A stretch of 64,000 nt of DNA from Fertoeibacter niger (GCF_009380135.2 NZ_WHUT02000011.1:62001-126000); one strand, 5' to 3'. Numbered from the stretch's first letter, positions 52,392-59,720 are shown. The notes: a model not told the origin generated them from the letters alone. A program made the numbers and translations.

Positions 52392-52979
52392 TTAAATCCA
52401 CCGCCCCCAGAACTGCAACCGTTTCGCCGAGTCCCACGTCTCGCCCACGTCCGTCCAGCGGAATTCGGCCACCACGCCCTCCATCGGCTGATAGCCCCTG
52501 CCCCGCCAGAATGCCTCGTTGCTGCGGGCAGCAATGGGACGCAGCGGGTGGTCGTCGGGGCGCAGCACCGAGCAGAAGGCGATGAAACGGCGGCCCAGGT
52601 CTCGGGCGTGATCCTCGCGCAGGTCGAAAAAGCGGTGGCCGATGCCCTGCCCGCGATACCCCGGCAGCAGCACGGATTCGGCGCAATAGAAGATGTCGGT
52701 CAGCGGAATGCCGGTCGCGGCAAAGGCCTGCGCGAAATCATTGGTGTGATCCTCCATCGGGGTGCCGGTGGCGGCCCCCACCAGCGCCTCGCCGTCAAAG
52801 GCCCCCACCAGCAGCGCGCCCGGGCTGTCGCGATACCAGCGCAGATAGCCGCGCTCATACTCCACCGTGCCTTCGTAAAGATAGGGCCAGTCGCGGAACA
52901 CGGTAATGCGCAGCCGGGCCAGATCATCCAGCGCGGATTCCAGATCATCCCCGCGCAGGCTGCGCAGCGTGACGGTCAT
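52392..52979 (-). CDS. GNAT-family acetyltransferase
   Basis: 195 residues, longer than simple GNATs. Core: FDGEALVGAATGTPMEDHTN, ESVLLPGYRGQGIGHRFFDL (motif A acetyl-CoA loop), and EAFWRGRGYQPMEGVVAEF. The N-terminal MTVTLRSLRGDDLESALDDL is a typical alphaproteobacterial variant. Its start overlaps the NTF2-like stop by 4 nt (52976-52979), so the two are coupled. Probable substrate is a small amine or amide connected with the downstream hydrolase. Confidence 0.86.
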   Translation of the reverse strand: MTVTLRSLRGDDLESALDDLARLRITVFRDWPYLYEGTVEYERGYLRWYRDSPGALLVGAFDGEALVGAATGTPMEDHTNDFAQAFAATGIPLTDIFYCAESVLLPGYRGQGIGHRFFDLREDHARDLGRRFIAFCSVLRPDDHPLRPIAARSNEAFWRGRGYQPMEGVVAEFRWTDVGETWDSAKRLQFWGRWI

Positions 52980-53371
52980 GATACCTGCCGCAGCCAGTCG
53001 GCCAGATTGTAGAATGTGGTGACGCGGGCGATCTTGCCATCGCGCAGGTCAAAGAACGCCCCGGCGGGCAGGATGTAGGTCTGGCCTTTCGCCTCGGGCA
53101 GACCGGGGTCGGTTTGCAGATAGCTGCCATGCACCACGAATTCGGCCGCGCCGCGCGTGCCGTCCTCGTTCACGAAAATCACCATGTCGCGCAACTGCTC
53201 GGCATAGGATACGCCCATATGTGCGCAGAAATCGGCGAACAGCGCGCGGCCCCGGCGGATGCCACCCTCGTTGACGCGGTGTTCGATGTCGTCGCTGACA
53301 CAGGCCAGCATGCCTGAGGCGTCACCGGCGTTGAAGGCGGCGTAATAGGCTTCGATCGCGGCGCGGGTCAT
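52976..53371 (-). CDS. SnoaL/NTF2-like protein (ketosteroid-isomerase-related)
   Basis: 131 residues, cone-shaped alpha+beta barrel: MTRAAIEAYYAAFNAGDASG, MLACVSDDIEHRVNEGGIRR, GRALFADFCAHMGVSYAEQL and GSYLQTDPGLPEAKGQTYIL followed by GAFFDLRDGKIARVTTFYNL. A His is placed in the pocket (EHRVNEGG), so it may be enzymatic. First gene of the NTF2-GNAT-hydrolase set, which recurs as a block in alphaproteobacteria. The 94-bp gap to the SDR gene holds the promoter. Confidence 0.85.
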   Translation of the reverse strand: MTRAAIEAYYAAFNAGDASGMLACVSDDIEHRVNEGGIRRGRALFADFCAHMGVSYAEQLRDMVIFVNEDGTRGAAEFVVHGSYLQTDPGLPEAKGQTYILPAGAFFDLRDGKIARVTTFYNLADWLRQVS

Positions 53372-53465
53372 GGGATTCTCCGTCAGGACAGGGTATTGCG
53401 GCCCTGTTCTGCCACGGAAACCGGCGGGCCGCCAATCCTTGCCAGACGGACGGCCCGCGTTTTGC

Positions 53466-54308
53466 CTAAAGTGCGGCAGCCACAGCGGTGGCCAGCGGCG
53501 TGGTCGGCCGCCCGATCAGACGCGACAGGGTGCGGCTGTCATCGAACAATGCGCCTTTGGCGGCGTGAGCGTCGCTGTCGGCCAGTGTCGCGGCAAAGGC
53601 CGCGGGCAGGCCGAAACCTTCCAGCGCGGCAGCATAATCCGCCTGCGGCAGGTTGACATAGCCAACCGGCTTGCCCGCCTGGCGCGAAACCTCTGCCGCC
53701 AGCTCGGCGGGGGTAAAGGCGGTATCGCCCCCAAGTTCATAGATCTTGCCCTCATGCCCCGGCTCTGCCGCGACAACTGCAATCGCCTCGGCATAGTCCG
53801 CGCGGGTTGCTGCCGAAACACAACCCTCGCCGCCGCTGCCGATCAGGCTGCCATGCGCCACGGCCCCGGCCAGTGCGCCCAGATAATTCTCGGTATACCA
53901 GCCATTGCGCAGGATGGTGAACGGCACGCCCGATGCTTTCAGCGCGACTTCGGTGGCGATGTGATCCTGCGCGAGGATCATCGGCGAGGCATCGCCCTTC
54001 AGGATCGAGGTATAGACGATCCGCCCCACGCCCGCCGCCTTAGCTGCCGCTATGACATTGGCATGCTGCCCGGTGCGGTCATTGAAATCATTCGAGGAAA
54101 TCAGCACCAGAACAGTCACGCCTTCCAGCGCGGCAGTTTGGCCTGCGGCCTGATGATAGTCGAACGCCCGCAGCGGCACGCCCAGATCGGCCCCCTTGGC
54201 CGGGTCGCGGACAAGGCCGATCAGGTTGGACTGGGGGCTGCGGGTTTTCAGGGCAGCAATGGCAAGGCGGCCGAGTTGGCCGGTTGCTCCGGTGATGGCG
54301 ATGGTCAT
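53466..54308 (-). CDS. NmrA/QorB-like NAD(P)H-binding oxidoreductase
   Basis: 280 residues, atypical short-chain-dehydrogenase (NmrA/HSCARG-type) fold. MTIAITGATGQLGRLAIAAL is the dinucleotide loop, RIVYTSILKGDASPMIL and PFTILRNGWYTENYLGALAG follow, and FTPAELAAEVSRQAGKPVGY is the usual C-terminal dimer part. It matches QOR2/YtfG-type quinone oxidoreductases. Divergent from the HxlR gene across 93 bp, the standard QorB-regulator arrangement (YtfG-YtfH). Likely induced by quinones or electrophiles through the HxlR protein. Confidence 0.9.
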   Translation of the reverse strand: MTIAITGATGQLGRLAIAALKTRSPQSNLIGLVRDPAKGADLGVPLRAFDYHQAAGQTAALEGVTVLVLISSNDFNDRTGQHANVIAAAKAAGVGRIVYTSILKGDASPMILAQDHIATEVALKASGVPFTILRNGWYTENYLGALAGAVAHGSLIGSGGEGCVSAATRADYAEAIAVVAAEPGHEGKIYELGGDTAFTPAELAAEVSRQAGKPVGYVNLPQADYAAALEGFGLPAAFAATLADSDAHAAKGALFDDSRTLSRLIGRPTTPLATAVAAAL

Positions 54309-54330
54309 GGCAGGCTCCTTCGTTGGGTGT

Positions 54331-54388
54331 GGCGCAGAATTGCGCCTTTACTTACGAAAAGGAAGAACCTACAAAAATGTTAGTATAC
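54331..54388. promoter_or_regulatory. Shared promoter/operator between QorB-like and HxlR genes
   Basis: Within 93 bp: a perfect inverted repeat GGCGCA-GAAT-TGCGCC (54331-54346) about 22 bp from the oxidoreductase start, TTTACTTAC (54347-54355), and GTTAGTATAC (54379-54388), the last overlapping a GTATAC palindrome, 13 bp before the HxlR start. The TTAC/GTTAG pair is a plausible HxlR dimer site. Confidence 0.45.
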
Positions 54389-54401
54389 AGCAGAGGCGCA
54401 G

Positions 54402-54782
54402 ATGAGCCTTTCGGAAATCGCACAGCGGATTGTAGACCGGCGCCCGCCGGATGTGATGGCGGCGGATTGCCCCTCGCGGCAGGTGTTGCAGCATGTGACA
54501 AGCCGCTGGGGCACCCTGGTGTTGCTGGCGCTGCTGGCGGGGACGCACCGTTTCAGCGCGCTGCGCCGCCGGATCGGCGGGGTCAGCGAGCGGATGCTGG
54601 CCCAGACGCTGGACCTTCTGGAAGGCGACGGGCTGGTGCTGCGGGTGGCGCATAACGTGGTGCCGCCGCATGTCGATTACAGCCTGACACCGCTGGGGCA
54701 GCAGGCAGCCGAACAGGTCGCGGCCCTGACAGGCTGGATCGAGCAGGCGTTGCCACAGATTCTGGCGCAGCGCGCCGGCTGA
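54402..54782 (+). CDS. HxlR-family regulator, redox-cysteine type
   Basis: 126-residue winged-helix DNA-binding protein. The family's conserved near-N-terminal cysteine is ADCPSRQVLQHVTSRWGTLV (Cys24), then the recognition region TFRFSALRRRIGGVSERMLA and SLTPLGQQAAEQVAALTGWI. HxlR/QorR-type proteins use this cysteine to sense quinones or aldehydes and derepress the divergent oxidoreductase. AGAGG lies upstream of ATG at 54402. Divergent to the QorB-like gene; no other cysteines occur in the HTH. Confidence 0.92.
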   Translation: MSLSEIAQRIVDRRPPDVMAADCPSRQVLQHVTSRWGTLVLLALLAGTHRFSALRRRIGGVSERMLAQTLDLLEGDGLVLRVAHNVVPPHVDYSLTPLGQQAAEQVAALTGWIEQALPQILAQRAG

Positions 54783-54850
54783 GGCGGGCGCGACATTCCT
54801 GCGAAATGGGTGCAGTCTTTGCCCAAGAAAAATGGCAACACGGGCTGCCG

Positions 54851-55315
54851 TCAGTTCCCCGCCTGCACCGGCGCCCCGAACCGCGCCAGCATGCGGTCCC
54901 TGATCTGGTCGCGCGCCTGCCGGTAGGCCGACAGTTTCGCCTCGCGCCCCTCGCCCAGCCCGGTGGGGTCGAGGATCGGCCAATACTCCACCTCCAGATG
55001 ATAATAGCGCGTCAGTTCCAGCGCCATGCGCTGACTGGCGGGAGACAGGGCTATGATCAGGTCGAACCCCGACAGGTCATCGCCCCATTCCTGCATCTCC
55101 TCGAAACTTCGGGAACGGTGGCGGCTCAGTTCGATGCCCAGTTCCTTGCAGACGGCTACCGAAAAGCCGTCAACCTCCATGTCGTTCTTCACGCCCGCCG
55201 ACTGCACATAGGCCGCCTGCCCATACATCTGCTTCATCAGCCCTTCGGCCATGGGCGAGCGCACCGCGTTATGGTCGCAGCAAAACAGCACGGACGCGGG
55301 GAGTTTTTCCGCCAC
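54851..55315 (-). CDS. Low-molecular-weight tyrosine phosphatase/arsenate reductase fold protein
   Basis: 154 residues. The phosphate loop is Cys13-X5-Arg19 (VLFCCDHNAVRSPMAEGL), with the general acid Asp in LDPTGLGE (about residue 125). The HNAVRSP variant of CxxNxxRS matches a Rhodobacterales-type phosphatase group often annotated arsenate reductase; the extra Cys12 immediately before Cys13 could give redox control. Two bp after the UPF0262 stop, so co-translated. In related genomes it is followed by infA, but here five genes intervene. Confidence 0.85.
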   Translation of the reverse strand: MAEKLPASVLFCCDHNAVRSPMAEGLMKQMYGQAAYVQSAGVKNDMEVDGFSVAVCKELGIELSRHRSRSFEEMQEWGDDLSGFDLIIALSPASQRMALELTRYYHLEVEYWPILDPTGLGEGREAKLSAYRQARDQIRDRMLARFGAPVQAGN

Positions 55316-55317
55316 CC

Positions 55318-55791
55318 TCAGCCCCAGTGCAGAACGCAGATCAGGGTGAACAGGCGGCGCGCGGTGTCGATATCCACCTCGGCCTTGCCCTCCAGCCGTT
55401 CCTGCAACACGCGCGCGCCCTCGTTGTGGATGCCGCGCCGCGCCATGTCGATGGCCTCGATCTGGCTGGGGGGCAGGCGCTTTACCGCCTCGAAATAGCT
55501 GTGGCAGATCTGGAAGTAATCCTTGACCACCTGCCGGAACGGACCAAGCGACAGGTGAAACTCGCCCACCTTTTCCACCTGCTCGGTGGTGATGGCAAAC
55601 ACCAGCCGCCCCTCACGGATCGCCAGGGCCAGCCGGTAAGGGCCGGGCGGCACCTCCCGGTCTTTCAGCGGCAGGGCAAAGCTGTTGTCCTCCAGCAGGT
55701 CAAAGATGGCAACCTTGCGCTCCTGCTCGATTTCCGGCGTTGGGGCGGAAAGGCCGCGGTCGTCGATCTCGATATGGCAGATGCGGTTCAT
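55318..55791 (-). CDS. UPF0262 family protein
   Basis: 157 residues of a protein family confined largely to alphaproteobacteria: MNRICHIEIDDRGLSAPTPE, IEQERKVAIFDLLEDNSFAL, PYRLALAIREGRLVFAITTE, then SLGPFRQVVKDYFQICHSYF and LPPSQIEAIDMARRGIHNEG. Start at 55791 is preferred to ATG at 55797 because CGGA is correctly placed 8 nt upstream of the former. Function unknown; it is conserved beside hisD and the LMW phosphatase in many relatives, but hisD is not seen here. Coupled to the phosphatase (2-bp gap). Confidence 0.85.
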   Translation of the reverse strand: MNRICHIEIDDRGLSAPTPEIEQERKVAIFDLLEDNSFALPLKDREVPPGPYRLALAIREGRLVFAITTEQVEKVGEFHLSLGPFRQVVKDYFQICHSYFEAVKRLPPSQIEAIDMARRGIHNEGARVLQERLEGKAEVDIDTARRLFTLICVLHWG

Positions 55792-55797
55792 CGGCAT

Positions 55798-56434
55798 GTC
55801 CGTGGCTGGGCTCGCCTAGCGTGATGCCGCAGAGCGGTGGCCCGCGCAAGTTCCACGTTGCGCAGACCACAATTCACAACAATTTTGTGGTTTGCGGAGG
55901 AGGCAAGACTATCCGCGCCAGACAGACAATCAGCAGAAATCGTCCGTTACGGGCTGGTTTGCGGCATCTCGCGAGGCTTTGCCCAAGTCTTGTTGAAGAT
56001 GTCCGCGGCACCTTGTGCCGTGGGCGGGGCCCCTGCCAAGGGCTGCCCCCTGCCAAGGTCGGCCCGTGCATCTCCTGTGCCTGCCGCAGTCGGGCAGGAT
56101 GAAGCCAAAGGCGAAAGGTCAGCAGCCTTCGGGCAGGCTACACCATGCCACCCCGTCCCAAGGGCGTGGAAGTTGGCTTTTGCCAACCAAAGGCCATCCA
56201 TGCCAGCCCGGCCCACCCTTGGCCGCGCTAGAGCCACTTGCGGTGGGCCCGACCGGGGTGCGCCATGATGCCATCCCGCCGTGTTCGCAAGAGTTGCGGC
56301 CCGACACAGACCAAAAGGCAACCGCTGTACCAACTTCTCCTCCCGTGGCATGCGCCTTTCAGCGGCTACGAACCCTCTGCCCATTTCTCTTTCCTCTTGC
56401 CCCCCCCGCTGCAGGCCGCTAAACGATATCCGTC
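55798..56434. other. 637-bp region without a recognisable gene
   Basis: No open frame here has a ribosome site plus plausible codon use. It contains a small hairpin GTTGGC-TTTT-GCCAAC (56172-56187), AAAGG-containing repeats (CCAAAGGC at several places) and a T-rich, lower-complexity stretch before tRNA-Ser. A frame over 56525 down to 55947 includes the antisense of tRNA-Ser and the often-deposited spurious peptide GFPPRSVSNRV; it is rejected. The region may be decayed genes at the island edge or an unrecognised RNA. Confidence 0.5.
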
Positions 56435-56524
56435 GGAGGCGTGGCTGAGAGGCCGAAAGCACTCGGTTGCTAACTGAGCGTGGGGGGAACCCCACCGTGG
56501 GTTCGAATCCCACCGCCTCCGCCA
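56435..56524 (+). tRNA. tRNA-Ser (anticodon GCT)
   Basis: GGAGGCGTGGCTGAGAGGCC, anticodon arm CTCGGTTGCTAACTGAG (GCT, reading AGC/AGU), long class II variable arm CGTGGGGGGAACCCCACCG, TPsiC GGTTCGAATCC, acceptor CGCCTCCG and encoded CCA (56522-56524). 90 nt. Acceptor pairs are perfect. All atypical genes of the window lie downstream of it, so it is the likely attachment point of the island. Confidence 0.97.
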
Positions 56525-56807
56525 CTTGCCCCTCCGAAAGCGTTCTCCCGATCCGGCTGCGACCGGGTTTTCCCGTTGTTTTCGGGGGTTATGCGGGTGG
56601 GGCTGTTAACCGGCACAGTCCCCATAAGGCCGGAAAGCGTTCTCTCCGGGCCGATATTCTCCAGACCTGTTGCCTGCGCAGTTTTGGTGAACAGGTATCA
56701 AACATCTGTTTATCAAGGCAATTATTGCGACGTCAATCCGACTTGGATTGGGGTCGCGTCCGGGGCTGATGCGACGCAGGTCGAACTCTCAGGCTACCCG
56801 AGCCCGC

Positions 56808-57284
56808 TCATCCTTCAGCCCGCTCTGCGACCAGTTCCGTTTCGCCGATCTCGATCTCGGCAGCGCCGCTGCGAAGCCAAGCATCGAGAAGATTGGCTGC
56901 GACTTCAACCTGTTGCGGCTTCCTGGCCGCACATTCCCAGACCGTCGCCACTCGCCATCCTGCTATGAGCAGAGCGCCTCGCGCGGCATTGTCACGCACA
57001 ACGTTTGCTTCGAACTTCGTCTGCCAGAATTCCGGGCGGGTCGAAGGGATGGAGGTATAGCGGCAGGCTGGATGGCGGTGCCAGAAGCAACCATGCACGA
57101 ACACGACCGCCCCGTACTTCGGGAGAACCAGATCCGGGCGTCCGGGAAGACCCGTCGCGTGCAGACGGTAGCGGAATCCTCGGGCATGCATAGCGCGGCG
57201 GAGGGCCATTTCAGGCCGCGTGTCCTTGCCTCTGATCCCGGCCATCATCCGGGAACGGGTCTGCTGGTCGACGTTGTCCGTCAC
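56808..57284 (-). CDS. vsr: Very short patch repair endonuclease
   Basis: Nicks beside T:G mismatches made by deaminated 5-methylcytosine at Dcm-type sites; 158 residues. MTDNVDQQTRSRMMAGIRGK then KDTRPEMALRRAMHARGFRY; the catalytic Asp51 is in GLPGRPDLVLPKYG, and FVHGCFWHRHPACRYTSIPS carries His64 and His69, the same numbering as Escherichia coli Vsr. Val63 replaces Thr63, a metal-contacting residue in E. coli, which could lower activity. Divergent from a cytosine-methyltransferase start at 57352, which is truncated, so this Vsr has no intact methylase partner here. Confidence 0.93.
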   Translation of the reverse strand: MTDNVDQQTRSRMMAGIRGKDTRPEMALRRAMHARGFRYRLHATGLPGRPDLVLPKYGAVVFVHGCFWHRHPACRYTSIPSTRPEFWQTKFEANVVRDNAARGALLIAGWRVATVWECAARKPQQVEVAANLLDAWLRSGAAEIEIGETELVAERAEG

Positions 57285-57351
57285 ATGGCTCCTGGCGCTC
57301 GATCGTGAACCTGGTATACACCCTGAGAATGCAATTCGTCAGGAGCCTGAT

Positions 57352-57540
57352 TTGCCTGCCACTTTCGGCATTGTCGATCTGTTTGCCGGTCCGGGCGGGC
57401 TGGGCGAGGGATTTGCCTCGTTCGTCCGCGATGGGCACCGGCCCATCCGGATCGGCATTTCCGTCGAGAAGGAGGCATCTGCACATCGGACACTGACACT
57501 GCGCGCGTTCCTGCGGGAACATGGCGCGAGGCACGGCTGC
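57352..57540 (+). pseudogene. 5' fragment of a Dcm-type DNA cytosine-5 methyltransferase
   Basis: Starts at TTG 57352, with AGGAG six nt upstream, giving LPATFGIVDLFAGPGGLGEG then FASFVRDGHRPIRIGISVEK. DLFAGPGGLGEGF is motif I (AdoMet binding) of m5C methyltransferases. About 63 residues remain; motif IV (PCQ) and the target domain are absent. After 57540 the frame runs for 11 codons into DNA that on the other strand ends the recombinase fragment, so the gene is cut at this junction. Divergent vsr is as expected for a Dcm/Vsr pair. Non-functional unless a downstream copy is supplied elsewhere. Confidence 0.8.
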
Positions 57541-58395
57541 CTAAAGTCGCCCGCCTTTGCGGGTGTGGGTTAGCGAGAAGGCAGCCCCATCTGGACCGTA
57601 GAGCAATCCCTTAAGCAGCGCGGGGGTGTCGGCGCGGGTCCGGGCTGCGCGCTTGCGCGGGCTCTCGGTCAGGATGGCATGGGCCGCATCCCAAAGTTCA
57701 CGGGCGATGATCGCCGCATGCTCACCGGGGTAGCTGGTTCCTTTGTGGACCGCCTCGCCGATGTAGACCCGGTTGTTGAGCATCCGGTAGATGAACTTCT
57801 TGTCAATCCGATGCCCGCGGCTGGTGGTGACGCCCCGTTCGGCCAGTTCGCGCGCCAGCAACGTGCCCGATCCGATCTCGATGAAGCGGGCAAAGACCCA
57901 GCGCACATGCGCAGCATCGGCAGGGTTTTCGACCAGTTTCCGGTCTTTCACCTCGTATCCGAGGGGCGGGCAGCCACCCATCCACATGCCCTTCATCCGG
58001 CTGGCGCGGACCTTGTCCCGGATCCGCTCAGCCGTCACCTCCCGTTCGAACTGGGCGAAAGACAGCAGGATATTCAGCGTCAACCGCCCCATTGAGGTGG
58101 TGGTTTTGAACGACTGGGTGACGGAAACGAAGGTAACGCCATTGCGGTCGAACACCTCGACCAGTTTGGAGAAATCCATCAGCGAGCGGGACAGGCGGTC
58201 GATCTTGTAGACCACCACCACATCGACCAGCCCATCCTCGATATCGGCCAGCAGCCGCTTCAGGCCGGGGCGTTCCAGTGTGCCACCGGATATGCCGCCA
58301 TCGTCATACTGGTCGCGAACCAGCACCCAGCCTTCCGACCGCTGGCTGGCGATGTAGGATTCGCAGGCCTCGCGTTGGGCATGCAGGCTACGGCC
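57541..58395 (-). pseudogene. Large serine recombinase fragment, N- and C-terminally truncated
   Basis: Recognisable from RSLHAQREACESYIASQRSE (about 58392) through GWVLVRDQYDDGGISGGTLE, VVVYKIDRLSRSLMDFSKLV, LLSFAQFEREVTAERIRDKV and the zinc-domain start MWMGGCPPLGYEVKDRKLVE to SLTHTRKGGRL and a stop at 57541. The expected N-terminal catalytic block YxRVSxxxQ is missing, replaced by unrelated sequence (SPGPGGQAG), and the C-terminal coiled-coil part is absent: about 285 residues instead of about 500. It cannot catalyse strand exchange. Both ends are junctions with methyltransferase fragments. The upstream open extension to 58653 is antisense to these fragments and rejected. Confidence 0.8.
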
Positions 58396-58613
58396 TGCTT
58401 GGCCGCCAGGTCCTGGTGACGCCGATGGTTGGGAGCGATACCTCCGATGTGCGCCGGACCTTGAACCCGCTGTTCGTCGAAGCGCTGATGGGCTGGCCCA
58501 CCGGGTGGACCGGCTTCGGCTCTGTGGCAACGGCGTGGTCCCGCTGGTTGCGGCGCATGCGCTGCGAACTCTCGCGGCTGAACTGCTGGCCGATGTATGA
58601 GGTGGCGACATGA
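58396..58613 (+). pseudogene. 3' fragment of a phage DNA methyltransferase
   Basis: In frame from about 58396: GRQVLVTPMVGSDTSDVRRT, LNPLFVEALMGWPTGWTGFG and SVATAWSRWLRRMRCELSRL. LNPxFVEALMGWPxGWT is the usual C-terminal end of phage-encoded DNA methyltransferases of Rhodobacterales and related phages. The 5' part is missing; the junction is with the recombinase fragment. Its TGA overlaps the ATG of the DUF7220 gene (58610), the normal phage order, showing that the right half of the module is original. It is probably not the missing end of the Dcm fragment, whose family ends differently. Confidence 0.65.
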
Positions 58614-58843
58614 AGCAGTCCGGCCTGATGTCGTTGGTCGAAGCCGTGGCCAACGTGATCGTTGGCTACGGAGTCGCAGTCGCTACCCAGATCTTGATCT
58701 TCCCGATCTTTGGACTCCAGACGACACTGGCGCAGAACCTGAAGATGGGCGCGGTCTTCACCGTGGTGAGCATCGCGCGGTCCTATGTGCTCCGGCGGCT
58801 TTTCGAGGCAATCCGGGTTAGAGGCTGGAGATTGCGGTCCTAG
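58610..58843 (+). CDS. Phage DUF7220-type two-helix membrane protein
   Basis: 77 residues: MKQSGLMSLVEAVANVIVGY, GVAVATQILIFPIFGLQTTL, AQNLKMGAVFTVVSIARSYV then LRRLFEAIRVRG. Two hydrophobic segments joined by an amphipathic loop. It is a small conserved gene of Rhodobacterales prophages located after the DNA methyltransferase; function unknown. Translationally coupled to the methyltransferase remnant (4-nt overlap) and overlaps the convergent DUF429 gene end by 4 bp. Confidence 0.8.
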   Translation: MKQSGLMSLVEAVANVIVGYGVAVATQILIFPIFGLQTTLAQNLKMGAVFTVVSIARSYVLRRLFEAIRVRGWRLRS

Positions 58844-59670
58844 GCGATTGGCACACCGCGCTCAATTGCTGCTCGCTCCAGTCTGGGCCGCGTGAATTCA
58901 GATATGGGCGTAACCATGTAGCCACCGGTCAAGTCACCGAGCATGGCTGAACAGGAGACCGGCCCGGCCCGCCACGCCAGACCGATCAGAGCGCAGAGGG
59001 CTGCGTCCAGCTTGTCCTGATCAGCCTTCCGAGGCAATGAGAGCGCATGCATGCGGTCGGACCAGTTCACGAGGCCAGTCACGCCGAAACCCAGTGCGGT
59101 AGTTTGGATTACATGCGTTACGGACCGCCAGTCTTCCAGACGGAATTTCTTCCGGTTTTGCGGGTTGTACTTTGGCGCTCGTAATCGCTGAGAAAAAGCG
59201 TCCTCGAACGCTGGGAGAGCAAGCGCCGGAAACACTTCGATCAGAAAATGTCCGGCAGGTGCCGTGCGCGCCTCGATAGGATCTTGCGTCGCATTGAGAT
59301 CCGAAAGGAAAGACCAAACGGGCGAGTTGTCACAGAACATGCCGATCTTGCTACGGTTGGCAGGCTGAACGCCTCCGCCGACAAATGAGACCAACGACCC
59401 GGCAACTTTGTCAACAGGGCGACTTCCTGTGGAATTGGGCACGACCGTTGGTTGATCAAGTGCGACGAGGCTCACAGAATAACTTTGACGGAGCGATCCG
59501 ATGAACGCACGCGCATCTGCAAATGAGACCAGACAAGGCTCATGAAACTCGACTTGGCCACGCTCATCGAACGCTATGGCACAGATTGCTCCCGGCGCTT
59601 TCACCGCATCGGTCCACGCTGAGTCGAAGCCGAAGATAACTGTACTGCTTTGCGGGTTCACGTAATCCAT
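58840..59670 (-). CDS. DUF429 (RNase H-like) protein, prophage cargo
   Basis: 276 residues. DUF429 landmarks: VIFGFDSAWTDAVKAPG (first carboxylate of an RNase H-like fold), VALDQPTVVPNSTGSRPVDK, GHFLIEVFPALALPAFED and DQDKLDAALCALIGLAWRAG. GC is lower (about 55 percent) than the core genes. DUF429 proteins are scattered on islands and suspected to be nucleases or resolvase-like; none is well characterised. It is convergent with DUF7220 and 50 bp from the DUF3489 gene. A possible defence or anti-host cargo gene. Confidence 0.7.
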   Translation of the reverse strand: MDYVNPQSSTVIFGFDSAWTDAVKAPGAICAIAFDERGQVEFHEPCLVSFADARAFIGSLRQSYSVSLVALDQPTVVPNSTGSRPVDKVAGSLVSFVGGGVQPANRSKIGMFCDNSPVWSFLSDLNATQDPIEARTAPAGHFLIEVFPALALPAFEDAFSQRLRAPKYNPQNRKKFRLEDWRSVTHVIQTTALGFGVTGLVNWSDRMHALSLPRKADQDKLDAALCALIGLAWRAGPVSCSAMLGDLTGGYMVTPISEFTRPRLERAAIERGVPIA

Positions 59671-59720
59671 GTGGTCCTCCGCAAAGCAGCATAGCCAAAG
59701 GGTGCAGCGAATAAAGGTGA

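Noticed and set aside
55947-56525. 192-residue frame with GFEPTVGFPPRSVSNRV start
   Set aside because: It begins in the antisense of tRNA-Ser; this peptide is a well-known artefact of translating tRNA-Ser genes, and the rest has no homology-like features.
58454-58653. N-terminal extension of the recombinase frame to 58653
   Set aside because: That segment lies antisense to the methyltransferase tail and DUF7220 start and lacks the expected YxRVS catalytic block.
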